Assembly (NCBI GenBank): GCA_016870895.1
Contig: VGAA01000003.1
Span: 1 to 64,000, forward strand
Direction of reading: 5' to 3'
Length of the DNA: 64,000 bases
DNA from: Actinomycetota bacterium
GTDB taxonomy: Bacteria > Actinomycetota > Actinomycetes > Nanopelagicales > Nanopelagicaceae
A program made the position numbers and the translations under genes. Below, piece after piece: positions 47,455 through 55,952 of the stretch. Each line of letters opens with the position of its first letter. The stretch's first letter is position 1. The notes beneath the pieces are model-generated. The model was not told where the DNA came from and made no database searches. It saw nothing but the letters and a program-made list of their open reading frames with translations.

Positions 47455-48076
47455 CTTTGAACAGGAAATTCTTTTTGGAGATTTACTGCCACCAATAGCC
47501 CAAATTTCAAAGCGCAGAACCAAGCGAACCTCATTATTACCGGACGGGTTACCAGAGTTTAAGGTGGTTAGAAGTCGAAGGAGACGAAGCAGTATTAGCG
47601 CCTACCGACAAGGTGGTGTAATTCAGATCAGTATTCCATCTGGGATGAGTAAGCAGGATGAGATCGCAGCCATCCCCGAGATGATCGCAATGGTTTTGCG
47701 ACGAGAGGCAAGAGAGCGAAAAACCGATGATCAATTGATGCAAATAGCACTTGAGCTCTTATCAAAACTGCTACCTGAATTTGATATCAAACCGGCAAGT
47801 ATTAACTGGCGCAATATGAGTGAGCGATGGGGCTCTTGCACCACAGTTGATCGGACCATCAGAATTTCAGATCGCCTAATTGGTGCACCCACCTATGTTT
47901 TACACTACATAATTTTTCATGAGCTAATACATCTTAAAGTTCCAGGCCATGATCAAGATTTCAAAAATTATTTACACCGATTTGGTGATCTAAACCGGGC
48001 TGAAGCCTTCCTGGAAGGTTTTGAGATTGGTTGCCAAGTTGGTAACTCTGGTGTGATGTCGGCGGTAAATATCTAG
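47444..48076 (+). CDS. YgjP-like (DUF45/M48) metallopeptidase
   Basis: 210 residues. The zinc motif HELIH (in HYIIFHELIHLKVPGHDQDF, about 154-173) is followed by a third His and the conserved GH. WGSCTTVDRTIRISDRLI precedes it, as in the family. Soluble, with no signal peptide. The N-terminal 60 residues are basic. GAGG lies just before the ATG, and the gene begins inside the DnaA-box-like cluster. Substrate unknown. Confidence 0.9.
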   Translation: MVDNFEQEILFGDLLPPIAQISKRRTKRTSLLPDGLPEFKVVRSRRRRSSISAYRQGGVIQISIPSGMSKQDEIAAIPEMIAMVLRREARERKTDDQLMQIALELLSKLLPEFDIKPASINWRNMSERWGSCTTVDRTIRISDRLIGAPTYVLHYIIFHELIHLKVPGHDQDFKNYLHRFGDLNRAEAFLEGFEIGCQVGNSGVMSAVNI

Positions 48077-48175
48077 TTTTACCCCTTTTTTTCACCTTCT
48101 AAGCCAATATTTTTGATTTTACGCGTGGAAAACCCCAGTTGAGCGTGGTGTGAGGGGTATGGTGTTGCCATTCGT

Positions 48176-48213
48176 ACTCTCGCGCAGGAACTCCCCTGCG
48201 TGCTCCCAAGAGT
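48176..48213 (+). promoter_or_regulatory. Nested hairpin in the DUF5679 leader
   Basis: CGCAGG-AACTCC-CCTGCG forms a tight stem-loop, enclosed by ACTCT and AGAGT. It ends about 10 bases before the GGAGG of the DUF5679 gene, so it may affect its translation or mRNA stability. Confidence 0.4.
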
Positions 48214-48233
48214 GCGGCAGATGGAGGAAGAAA

Positions 48234-48392
48234 ATGGCAGAAGAGTACAAGGGTGAGGCCTACTGCGTTAAGTGCAAAGAAAAGCGCTCTTTTGAAGGAC
48301 ATGTAAAGGTCTCTGATTCTGGTCGCCGCATGGCGCAAGGAATCTGCCCAGTTTGTGGCACAAAGGTAAATCGAATTCTTGGTAAGGCTTAA
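48234..48392 (+). CDS. DUF5679 small zinc-ribbon protein
   Basis: 52 residues: MAEEYKGEAYCVKCKEKRSF with CVKC at 11-14 and CPVCG near residue 39, a two-knuckle zinc ribbon. A longer frame starting upstream adds 28 atypical residues; the ATG chosen has GGAGG eight bases ahead. Conserved in Actinobacteria; function unknown. Its own terminator follows. Confidence 0.88.
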   Translation: MAEEYKGEAYCVKCKEKRSFEGHVKVSDSGRRMAQGICPVCGTKVNRILGKA

Positions 48393-48415
48393 CCAAAACG
48401 CAATTACAAAAAATT

Positions 48416-48447
48416 AAAGGGACCGGCTATTAACCGGTCCCTTTTTT
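48416..48447. terminator. Strong bidirectional terminator
   Basis: AAAGGGACCGG and CCGGTCCCTTT form an 11-bp stem around CTATTAA, followed by T residues; the opposite strand also ends in T. It serves DUF5679 (+) and the converging whiB7-like gene (-). Confidence 0.92.
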
Positions 48448-48481
48448 GTTAACCCTTTCTAGTTAACAGTTGATTTATAAA

Positions 48482-48922
48482 TTAACTTGCTACGGCAACC
48501 TTTGCCGGTCTACCTGGCAATCTCTTGCTCTGAATTACTTGACCTTCATCAAATAACTCTCCGCCCCAGACACCGCATGGCTCAGCTCTAGATAGTGCAG
48601 CAGTTAAGCACTTAGCTCGTACTGGGCAGAGGCCACATAGCGCTTTAGCTTGGGCAATTACTGGTGCACTTTCGCTAAAAAAGAGCTCTGGATCGGCTGT
48701 ATGGCAGGGTAGAGAGAGTGGCTGGACTGGGCTCTTAATTTCAGGAGCGAAAGGATTATCAGCGCGCTTGTAATCACCCTTGGCCGTTGAGTTTGTGCTG
48801 TAGTCGGTATAGGAGATTACTGGTGCATCATCATATGCCCAGGTGACATCGGCCAATCCGATTTTTGCAGTTGGGCCTTCTGCCCAACCTGGGATTAGTA
48901 GTTCGCTGAAGAGAACGGTCAT
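48482..48922 (-). CDS. whiB7: WhiB7-like iron-sulfur transcription factor
   Basis: 146 residues. The four iron-sulfur cysteines are in PCHTADPELFF, then ALCGLCPVRAKCLTAA (C...CxxC...C). The sigma-contact turn is CGVWGGELFDEG, and a C-terminal AT-hook-like RLPGRPAKV (about 132-140) is the mark of WhiB7/WblC. The neighbourhood (uvrD2, nudC, DUF2342, PDZ-Lon, UPF0182) matches Mycobacterium whiB7. A GTG three codons upstream is possible, but GGAAAGG is eight bases before this ATG. The ATG sits in the loop of a perfect 7-bp hairpin (48911-48929, GAGAACG-ATGAC-CGTTCTC). The leader carries an attenuator. Confidence 0.9.
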   Translation of the reverse strand: MTVLFSELLIPGWAEGPTAKIGLADVTWAYDDAPVISYTDYSTNSTAKGDYKRADNPFAPEIKSPVQPLSLPCHTADPELFFSESAPVIAQAKALCGLCPVRAKCLTAALSRAEPCGVWGGELFDEGQVIQSKRLPGRPAKVAVAS

Positions 48923-48995
48923 CGTTCTCACCTTTCCTTTCGTTATCTTTCATTGGTTTTATACTTCTTGCCTATTGGCTTTTATTGTTTTGGAG

Positions 48996-49034
48996 AAAAG
49001 AAAAAGGCCCCCGAATCATTAGATTCGCGGGCCC
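48996..49034 (-). terminator. Attenuator terminator in the whiB7 leader
   Basis: On the minus strand GGCCCGCGAATC and GATTCGGGGGCC pair (one mismatch) around TAAT, followed by TTTTTCTTTT. It lies 20 bases after the uORF stop and 74 bases before whiB7, so it would end transcripts prematurely unless antiterminated. Confidence 0.9.
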
Positions 49035-49053
49035 CTTGGCTTCTATTTCGACT

Positions 49054-49230
49054 TTAGCCGATATAGCTCCTTGGGGTGCGATCTGATGTAAAGGTGTAAA
49101 AACCCTTATTAGAGCGCTTATTTGTCCAGTCTGAGCGATATGAAGATTTCGCCGCAACTGAATTGATGGCAGGTGAATTAGCAGCAACCGCGATTGCAGT
49201 AACTGTCGTTGAATCAATTAACTTTGCCAT
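49054..49230 (-). CDS. 58-codon upstream ORF of whiB7 (leader peptide)
   Basis: Starts MAKLIDSTTVTAIAV and ends TPRSYIG before TAA. No homologous domain. It lies between a promoter-like sequence and the attenuator, the arrangement by which whiB7/wblC genes sense slow translation: stalled ribosomes on the uORF would prevent terminator formation. Its ATG lies seven bases after a -10-like TATTCT, so it may be translated from a leaderless mRNA. Confidence 0.72.
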   Translation of the reverse strand: MAKLIDSTTVTAIAVAANSPAINSVAAKSSYRSDWTNKRSNKGFYTFTSDRTPRSYIG

Positions 49231-49237
49231 GTTGCAA

Positions 49238-49267
49238 AGAATAGAGCATCAGGCAGAGCTGGTGCAA
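49238..49267 (-). promoter_or_regulatory. Candidate whiB7 promoter
   Basis: On the minus strand TTGCAC, an 18-base spacer and TATTCT. The bases directly before the -35 are AT-rich (TTTAATTAAG), as in WhiB7-dependent promoters where the AT-hook binds, so autoregulation is plausible. It begins right after the uvrD2-like stop. Confidence 0.6.
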
Positions 49268-49268
49268 C

Positions 49269-50912
49269 TTAATTAAATTGCTCTAAAAATACGCTGGGCT
49301 TGCCCGCATAGGTGATACGAATTTGCTGCTTTGCTCGAGTGACTCCAACATAAAAAAGCCGTCGCTCCTCATTGAAATCATTACCCATCGGTAATACCCC
49401 ATCTGAGATGCCAATTAAATACAGATGATCCCACTCCAACCCTTTAGCCCCATGCAATGTCGAAAGTGTGACGCCTGGCAGGATGGGTGGATTATTTTGC
49501 TCAGCCCGATCTTCAATCTCTCGTAGAAATACTCGCATATTCTCACCACCATTATCTTTAATGCTTTTGGCTAGTCTTAAAAATGCGGTCACATAATCTG
49601 CATCGCCAAAGGGTTGTAGTACTGAAACTAGATCGGCAAACCAATCTCCGCCTTCAGATGGCAACACTGAAGCGCTACGGATTAATCGCATGGCATCACG
49701 GACATCTACCCGCTCAAAAAAGCGCTCACCAGATCTAATTTGGCTGACCACTCTTAAATTGTTAAGCCCTGATTTAACCTGATCTAGTTGAGCATTAGTC
49801 CTTGCCAAAATAGCAATATCTGAAGAGTCGATGCCACTGTCTATCTGCTTTTTTACCTCACTTGCTACATAGGCAATTTCTTCTGCAGCTGAGCTAAACC
49901 CGTTTACCAATGGCTTTTCACCATGGGTGTTAACCGATTGCAATTCAATCCCATGCTCACTAACTAAGTTAGCTGCGCGAAGAATTTTATTTGCTGAGTT
50001 AATAATCTCAGGAGTTGATCGATACCCAGTCGTGAGCCGGAAAACTTGAGCATTTGGAAATCTATTCTTAAAATTTAACAAAAAGTCTGAGGTTGCTCCT
50101 GCAAATGAGTAGATGGTTTGTGCAGCATCCCCAACCACACAAATCTCCTCCCGATTTCCTAGCCATAAATTTAGTAATCGTTGCTGAATTGGTGAGACAT
50201 CTTGATATTCATCAACTGTGAAGTATCGATATTGATCCCTAATCCGTTCCCTGACCCCGCGTTCTTCCTCAAGCATTCCGATCGTTAAAAGTAAGACGTC
50301 CTCAAAATCCAAGGCGCGCTCCTGTCGCTTTAAGGATTCATAAGCTTCATAAACTTGAGAAATCATTCCTAGATTTTCATTGATACTCTTATTATTCGGC
50401 AACTTAATTAAACGATTACTTTCAATTGCCTTTTCATGGTAATGCTCTGGAGAAATCTCTAATACTTTTGCCCATTCAATCTCACCTGCGATTTCACTCA
50501 GCACAGCAGCCTGAGCAGGAATTGCCACCTCAGCTCGTATAATTGCCTGACTTAAAAATCCAGACTTGGTTGTCAAAAGGGTAGGAAATTGACCACCAAA
50601 TGCATATGGCCAAAAATATAGAAGCTGTTTGATCGCTGCAGAATGAAATGTCCGGGCAGAAACATTTGGTACTCCAAGCGCTCTAAGTCTGGCACGCATC
50701 TCACCGGCTGCTCGAGCCGTAAAAGTAAGTGCCAATACCTTGGTTGGATCCGTTACGCCAGAATTAATTGCATATGCAATCCGATTAGTAATTACTCTTG
50801 TTTTTCCAGTACCCGCACCAGCAATTACACAAACTGGGCCATGGATTGCTGTTACAACAGCTAATTGCTCAGCATCTAATTCCGTCAATATCTGCTTACT
50901 GTCTACCGCCAT
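49269..50912 (-). CDS. uvrD2: UvrD2-like superfamily I DNA helicase, short form
   Basis: 547 residues. Walker A GAGTGKTRV (about 32-40), LTFTARAAGEMRARL (motif Ia), DEYQDVSPIQQ (motif II, about 233-243), VGDAAQTIYSFAG (III), TTGYRSTPEI (IV), LSTLHGAKGLEWDHLYLIG (V) and FYVGVTRAKQQI (VI) are all present. Mycobacterial UvrD2 is about 700 residues, with an HRDC domain and a tetracysteine tail; both are absent here. Overlaps nudC by ten bases. DNA repair role inferred. Confidence 0.92.
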   Translation of the reverse strand: MAVDSKQILTELDAEQLAVVTAIHGPVCVIAGAGTGKTRVITNRIAYAINSGVTDPTKVLALTFTARAAGEMRARLRALGVPNVSARTFHSAAIKQLLYFWPYAFGGQFPTLLTTKSGFLSQAIIRAEVAIPAQAAVLSEIAGEIEWAKVLEISPEHYHEKAIESNRLIKLPNNKSINENLGMISQVYEAYESLKRQERALDFEDVLLLTIGMLEEERGVRERIRDQYRYFTVDEYQDVSPIQQRLLNLWLGNREEICVVGDAAQTIYSFAGATSDFLLNFKNRFPNAQVFRLTTGYRSTPEIINSANKILRAANLVSEHGIELQSVNTHGEKPLVNGFSSAAEEIAYVASEVKKQIDSGIDSSDIAILARTNAQLDQVKSGLNNLRVVSQIRSGERFFERVDVRDAMRLIRSASVLPSEGGDWFADLVSVLQPFGDADYVTAFLRLAKSIKDNGGENMRVFLREIEDRAEQNNPPILPGVTLSTLHGAKGLEWDHLYLIGISDGVLPMGNDFNEERRLFYVGVTRAKQQIRITYAGKPSVFLEQFN

Positions 50913-51820
50913 GACTCATTACCCTTTAAATCAGTATCTGCCCCATCTCCATACCAAGCCTGTATCATTTGCCTAGCCACACTTATCTCTAAAGGCAAAA
51001 TTAGCGAATTATTTAATATAGCTTGCTTCATATCAGATTTTGAAAACCAGCGGATTTCTTCAATCTCTTCGCCATCAGGTCTAGCTAACTCTGGTGTATT
51101 GGTAACTGCTTCAAATGCAATCATTAGCGATGCCGGGAATGGCCACGGTTGAGAGCCAAGGTAATTAATCTGGGTTAACTTAACTCCAGCTTCCTCCTCA
51201 ACCTCTCTAATTACGCAGTTCTCAAATGACTCACCGGGCTCTACAAAACCGGCAAATGTAGAGAATCTATTTTTTGGCCAAACTTTTTGCCGACCAAGCA
51301 AGATTCGATCTGTCTCATCTTTTACTAAAACAATTATTGCACCGTCAGTTCTTGGATAATGTTCACTATTGTCGGCTAAACATTTTCTTACCGCACCAGC
51401 TGAAATCACAACTGTTGGACCACCGCATTGTGAGCACATTGGATGTTTTTGGTGCCAATTTGCTAAACCTTGCGCATGTACTGCAAGGCCAATATCTCTA
51501 GGCGATAAAAACGTTCCAATCTCTCGTAATGTCTTTAGTTCATACTCACTCTGAATATCCTCAGCTAAGTGGCGAACAAAAAATGTTTGGTCATCTTTAA
51601 GCCCTAAGAAATAATCGGTTGCAGATTGATAAGAACCCAGTAAGCCACCGGGTGTAAAAAGTAATTGGTTTTGCTCTGTGGAAAATCTCTCATTTACGAA
51701 AATCATTACATTTGATGTTGGCCAGATAGATTTTAAATAGGCCTTATCAGTGCGCAGACGGGCAGCTCTATCCACCTTAGCTACTGCAAGTGGAAGTTTT
51801 AGTGGTTTTTGGGGCGCCAT
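50903..51820 (-). CDS. nudC: NAD+ / RNA 5'-NAD cap pyrophosphatase NudC
   Basis: About 305 residues. The zinc cysteines are in HPMCSQCGGPTV, with a later C..H pair; the Nudix box is GFVEPGESFENCVIREVEEEAG; and the NudC-specific SQPWPFPASLM follows it. It hydrolyses NAD(H), and in many bacteria removes NAD caps from RNA. An ATG directly follows a GTG; the ATG is taken as start. It is divergent from the EEP gene by 28 bases. Confidence 0.94.
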   Translation of the reverse strand: MAPQKPLKLPLAVAKVDRAARLRTDKAYLKSIWPTSNVMIFVNERFSTEQNQLLFTPGGLLGSYQSATDYFLGLKDDQTFFVRHLAEDIQSEYELKTLREIGTFLSPRDIGLAVHAQGLANWHQKHPMCSQCGGPTVVISAGAVRKCLADNSEHYPRTDGAIIVLVKDETDRILLGRQKVWPKNRFSTFAGFVEPGESFENCVIREVEEEAGVKLTQINYLGSQPWPFPASLMIAFEAVTNTPELARPDGEEIEEIRWFSKSDMKQAILNNSLILPLEISVARQMIQAWYGDGADTDLKGNESWR

Positions 51821-51848
51821 CACCTGCCGACCCTACTAGCCTGTCGTC

Positions 51849-52709
51849 ATGGTTGTCGCCCCCGGTCAGAGCATGAGAGTGCTCTCGTGGAATATCTTGC
51901 ATGGCCAGGTCATTCCGCCATCTAATCAAGTTGACCAGCTAGCCAGTTTAAAAAGTGCAACTGCTCAAGTGGTATTAAATTACCAACCAGATTTTATTTG
52001 CTTGCAAGAGGTTGACTACCAACAACCTAGATCGGATTTATTAAACCAAACAAAAATTATTGCCGAATCTTCTGGACTTAAATACTGGGCCTATTTACCT
52101 GCAATTTTTGGCACTCCTGGGGAGAAGTGGAAAAAAGTCATAAATCTGGAGCAATCCATTATCACCTCTAAAAATGAATCAATCAATACCGCTAAGAGTT
52201 ATGGAATTGGTATTGCTACAAATCAACCTATTAAAAAACTTTATGCCAAAAAACTTGGAAAATCAGTAATCGGGATGCCGCTATTGATTCCTAATGAGAA
52301 AGGTACTGGGGTTAGAGTGATCTATGTTAAAGATGAACCCAGGGTTGTATTAATTATTGAACTAGAAAATGGCATAACTATTGCTACTACCCACTTATCA
52401 TTTGTACCTGGGTTAAACATCTACCAATTAAATCGAATTAGTTTTTTGCTAAGAAATATACCGGGTAAAAAAATTCTAGCTGGTGATTTAAATTTACCTG
52501 GAAATTTGCCATCAAAATTAAGTGATTTCAGATCGTTGGCTGCAGCTGCTACCTATCCGAGCTGGAAAGAGAAAATTCAATTTGATTACATTATGGCTAA
52601 AAAGGATTTAGTAAAAAATAATAGAGTTACCGCTACTCTTATAAGAAGCACTGGCAGACCAATTATTTCAGATCATATTCCAATTGGGGTAGAGCTTAAA
52701 TTTCAATAG
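51849..52709 (+). CDS. Endonuclease/exonuclease/phosphatase family protein
   Basis: 286 residues. EEP-fold motifs: LSWNILHG (about 11-18, metal-binding Asn), CLQEVDYQ (catalytic Glu), ATTHLSF, GDLNLPG (Asp/Asn) and the C-terminal SDHIPI (Asp-His). Substrate could be DNA, a phospholipid or a phosphate ester; not predictable. No signal peptide. The 3' end overlaps adnB by 14 bases in convergent orientation. Met-9 is an alternative start. Confidence 0.85.
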   Translation: MVVAPGQSMRVLSWNILHGQVIPPSNQVDQLASLKSATAQVVLNYQPDFICLQEVDYQQPRSDLLNQTKIIAESSGLKYWAYLPAIFGTPGEKWKKVINLEQSIITSKNESINTAKSYGIGIATNQPIKKLYAKKLGKSVIGMPLLIPNEKGTGVRVIYVKDEPRVVLIIELENGITIATTHLSFVPGLNIYQLNRISFLLRNIPGKKILAGDLNLPGNLPSKLSDFRSLAAAATYPSWKEKIQFDYIMAKKDLVKNNRVTATLIRSTGRPIISDHIPIGVELKFQ

Positions 52710-55700
52710 GAACCTTTGAAATTAACGCCTTTAGTTGTTCTTGATTCATTATGTCAGCCGGCCTTACAGTTTGATTATCTGCTACATAATGAAAGGCCGC
52801 ACTTATATTTTCAATTGGCACAGATTTTAATTTTGAATAGGCTAGTCGATACATAGCAAGCTGAATTGCGGCTGTTTCTAAATCATCACCTGATTTAATT
52901 TTGCCAGTTTTCCAATCAACAACCTCATACTTATCATTTTCGAGTTTATATACCGCATCAATTCTTCCTCGAATTAAAATGCCATCAATCATCGTTTCAA
53001 ATCCAAATTCAATATCAGCAGGAGTTTTTGTAGCCCACTGACTTGCCAACCAGGATGATTGCAATTTCTCTAATGGCGCATCTGATTGCAAATCAACTGC
53101 TTGCAAACTCTGATTAAACAACTCATCAATGGAGATTAGGGATGGATGATTAAAATGATTTTCAAGCCACAGGTGAAATTCAGTTCCCCTGCGAGCATAT
53201 TTATCTATGTGATTTGGCATTGGCCGACGAATCCTAAGTGCTAGCTCCTGTGGCTCTTTTGCCAAATAAAGCAAGGTTGAGACCGATAATCGAGTTGGTA
53301 ATACAACTTTTAAATACTTTTCTTTACCCCTGATCTCATTTATTATTGCTTGCATATCAAATAAAATTGATTTTTGCTCATCATTATTGATGGTTATAAG
53401 TTGCTCCTCAATTTTCATAATTGAAGATTGATTAGTTAAGTCAGCTACCTTACGCAACCTCTCAAAATTATGGTTTGGGCTTGGCCAAATGGCTGTTCTC
53501 GGATTTTCCTTAAGTGGATTGATGCCATCTGGCACATCTGTTTCACTAATTATGCTTGCACCTTCAATATCTTTTGTAGCGGTAGCAAAGATCTCAAATA
53601 ACTGACTTGGGTCAACTGGTTTGTTACCACTTCTAAAATGTGAGGTAGTACAAAGCAGGCCTTGTTTTGCTCTAGTGATAGCAACATAAGCTAATCGTCG
53701 TTCCTCTGTTAACTTACGAGCCCTCCACTGATCATCAAATCCTTCTAAAGCTTTTTTCAAATTCTTGTTATCCGCAATTTTCTCAAAGTGAATTGCTGGC
53801 AATTGCTCAAAATCTCCCCGCAAACTAACTGGGATTGATCCGGCGTTGCTTATCCAGTTATCAGATTTTTTACCAATACTTGGAAAATTTCGTTCTGCTA
53901 AACCAGGAATGGCAACATAATCCCACTCCGCCCCTTTTGCGGCATGAATCGTTAATATCTGAACAGCATCACTTCGAACATCAACTTCGGCTGGTTTTAA
54001 TCCCCCCTCTGCCTCCTCTGCGACTTTAAGCCATTGTAAAAATGAGATTAAAGTTCCACCATTTTTTTCAAATCTGGCAGCCTCATCTAAGAATCGATCT
54101 AGATTTCTCCTGCCATTTTGCCAACCATCTCTAACTAAAACCTCACTGTCTAATGACAAAAATTGCTCAGCTTCATTAATTGCTTCGGTAATCGAGCCAG
54201 TTAGTGATCTTCTAAGTGAGCGTAGGGAGAGTGAAAATTTTCGTAACCGCTCAAGTCCTTCACTGCTAAATTTTGGAGTTAAGTGATAACTAGAAAACTC
54301 CTTTGGAGTTAGTGTTAACAATAGCTCTAATGATTCAATTATCGATCCAGACGCAAACTCATCCGCTGTTTCAGTTGCCTCAATGTTTTCCTCTAAAGCT
54401 TGCTTGAGCTGTTTACTTCTTGAGTATTCATTTGATTTTGCAAAAGATTTTGTGAATGCACCAAGTGCCATTAAATCTTTTGCTCCTAACGCAATATGTG
54501 GACCGGTTAGAAGGCGCATTAAAGCTGTTCCTGAATCTGGCATGGTTAAACTTCTTAATAAAGCAACAATGTCAGATACCTCTGGGGTATGAATTAATCC
54601 ACCCACACCTGGAATATCAGTTGGAATGCCTACATCTAATAACGCGCTTTGAATTTGATCTATCTGGGATCGATTACGCACCAATACCGCAAAGGTAGTT
54701 TTCTCATTTTCAGGAGAAGTGTGGCGGTTTTTATCAAACCAATACTTACTAAAGTATTCAGCTATTGCGTTTGCCTCTTGTGCTTGCGTTTCATATATTC
54801 CACACCCAATCTCACCAATGTGAGCATTTGGTCGTGCGGATAATTTTTCTACATTCTCTTGAGTTGAAATTGAATCAATCATTACATTTGCCAGATCTAG
54901 TATTGATTTATCATTTCGCCAAGTTGTCAGCAGGGTATATCGAGTAGCTTTACTATTAAATGATTGAGCGAAGGTATCTAAGGTTTCTGAACTGGCACTG
55001 CGCCAGCCATAAATTGCTTGATTTGGATCTCCTACAGCTGTAACTGGATGATTATTACCGAATAAGTTGGATAAGAACTTAATTTGATTAAATGATGTGT
55101 CTTGATACTCATCAAGTAATACAACTTTATATTTACTGCGCTCAATACTTCCGATGTCATCATTATGTTTATCTTTGCTCTCTTTTACTAATCTAGCCGC
55201 GATTGACATGTGATCATTGAACGTTAAAAGTCCATGCTGTCGGCGCCGCTCATCAAATGCGGCAACAATAGGTAAAATAGCTAGTCTTTGATTTAGCTCC
55301 TCTTTAAACTCTAATACTGGAATTGTTTGTCGGTCAGAAAAATTAGATATGTGATTAAGTAATTTATGGGTGTATTCGATGATCTCCGCCGCTGTTCTAT
55401 CATTTTCAGCAAGTGCGGTAGATAGATCCATAACCTCTGTAACAACTGATTTTGGTGAGCCATTAATCGGTAGATCATTACCGGCAAACCTACTTACCTC
55501 TTCAAATGCAATTTGCCAGGCCGCAGCCTCCCCAATCGGATCTGAATCAGCATCCAAACCAATTCTGATGGCATGATCTGCTAGCACTTTGCCAGCGTAT
55601 GAATGATAGGTAGAAACTGTTAGTTCAGATTCATCAAGATTTTCTGGAAGTAATTTGGCGCTTTTTAATTGGCGTAATCGATACTTAATTCGCTTTGAAA

Positions 55701-55950
55701 GCTCACCTGCAGATTTTCTAGTAAATGTTAAACCCAATAATTGATCTGGTTTGATTAATGAGTTTGCAACTAGAAATAGAACTCGCTGGCTCATAGTTTC
55801 TGTTTTTCCAGAGCCTGCCCCAGCAATTACGACCGAAGGCGCTAACTCGGACTGGATGATTGGAATCTGCTCTTTGGTAGGAAATCTAAATGTAGGGTCC
55901 ACCGCCTTAATTCGAGTGGCTATCTCTTCTGCTGAGTACTTAATACTCAT
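52696..55950 (-). CDS. adnB: AdnB-like helicase-nuclease subunit
   Basis: 1084 residues. UvrD-like motor: Walker A GAGSGKTETM, motif II LLDEYQDTSFNQ, GDPNQAIYGWR, TTWRNDKSIL, LTIHAAKGAEWDYV and VAITRAKQGLL are intact, so this is the active motor. The C-terminal RecB-like nuclease (about 840-1084) has GTEFHLWLENH, RGRIDAVY and VDWKTGK...QLAMYRLAY. With AdnA it resects double-strand breaks in Actinobacteria. The start MSIKYSAEE lies two bases after the adnA stop; an upstream ATG inside adnA adds 13 odd residues. Confidence 0.93.
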   Translation of the reverse strand: MSIKYSAEEIATRIKAVDPTFRFPTKEQIPIIQSELAPSVVIAGAGSGKTETMSQRVLFLVANSLIKPDQLLGLTFTRKSAGELSKRIKYRLRQLKSAKLLPENLDESELTVSTYHSYAGKVLADHAIRIGLDADSDPIGEAAAWQIAFEEVSRFAGNDLPINGSPKSVVTEVMDLSTALAENDRTAAEIIEYTHKLLNHISNFSDRQTIPVLEFKEELNQRLAILPIVAAFDERRRQHGLLTFNDHMSIAARLVKESKDKHNDDIGSIERSKYKVVLLDEYQDTSFNQIKFLSNLFGNNHPVTAVGDPNQAIYGWRSASSETLDTFAQSFNSKATRYTLLTTWRNDKSILDLANVMIDSISTQENVEKLSARPNAHIGEIGCGIYETQAQEANAIAEYFSKYWFDKNRHTSPENEKTTFAVLVRNRSQIDQIQSALLDVGIPTDIPGVGGLIHTPEVSDIVALLRSLTMPDSGTALMRLLTGPHIALGAKDLMALGAFTKSFAKSNEYSRSKQLKQALEENIEATETADEFASGSIIESLELLLTLTPKEFSSYHLTPKFSSEGLERLRKFSLSLRSLRRSLTGSITEAINEAEQFLSLDSEVLVRDGWQNGRRNLDRFLDEAARFEKNGGTLISFLQWLKVAEEAEGGLKPAEVDVRSDAVQILTIHAAKGAEWDYVAIPGLAERNFPSIGKKSDNWISNAGSIPVSLRGDFEQLPAIHFEKIADNKNLKKALEGFDDQWRARKLTEERRLAYVAITRAKQGLLCTTSHFRSGNKPVDPSQLFEIFATATKDIEGASIISETDVPDGINPLKENPRTAIWPSPNHNFERLRKVADLTNQSSIMKIEEQLITINNDEQKSILFDMQAIINEIRGKEKYLKVVLPTRLSVSTLLYLAKEPQELALRIRRPMPNHIDKYARRGTEFHLWLENHFNHPSLISIDELFNQSLQAVDLQSDAPLEKLQSSWLASQWATKTPADIEFGFETMIDGILIRGRIDAVYKLENDKYEVVDWKTGKIKSGDDLETAAIQLAMYRLAYSKLKSVPIENISAAFHYVADNQTVRPADIMNQEQLKALISKVPIEI

Positions 55951-55952
55951 GA

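Noticed and set aside
48972-49217. An 81-codon minus-strand frame across the whiB7 leader
   Set aside because: It runs through the attenuator terminator and has unlikely composition; the 58-codon uORF in another frame fits the known leader design.
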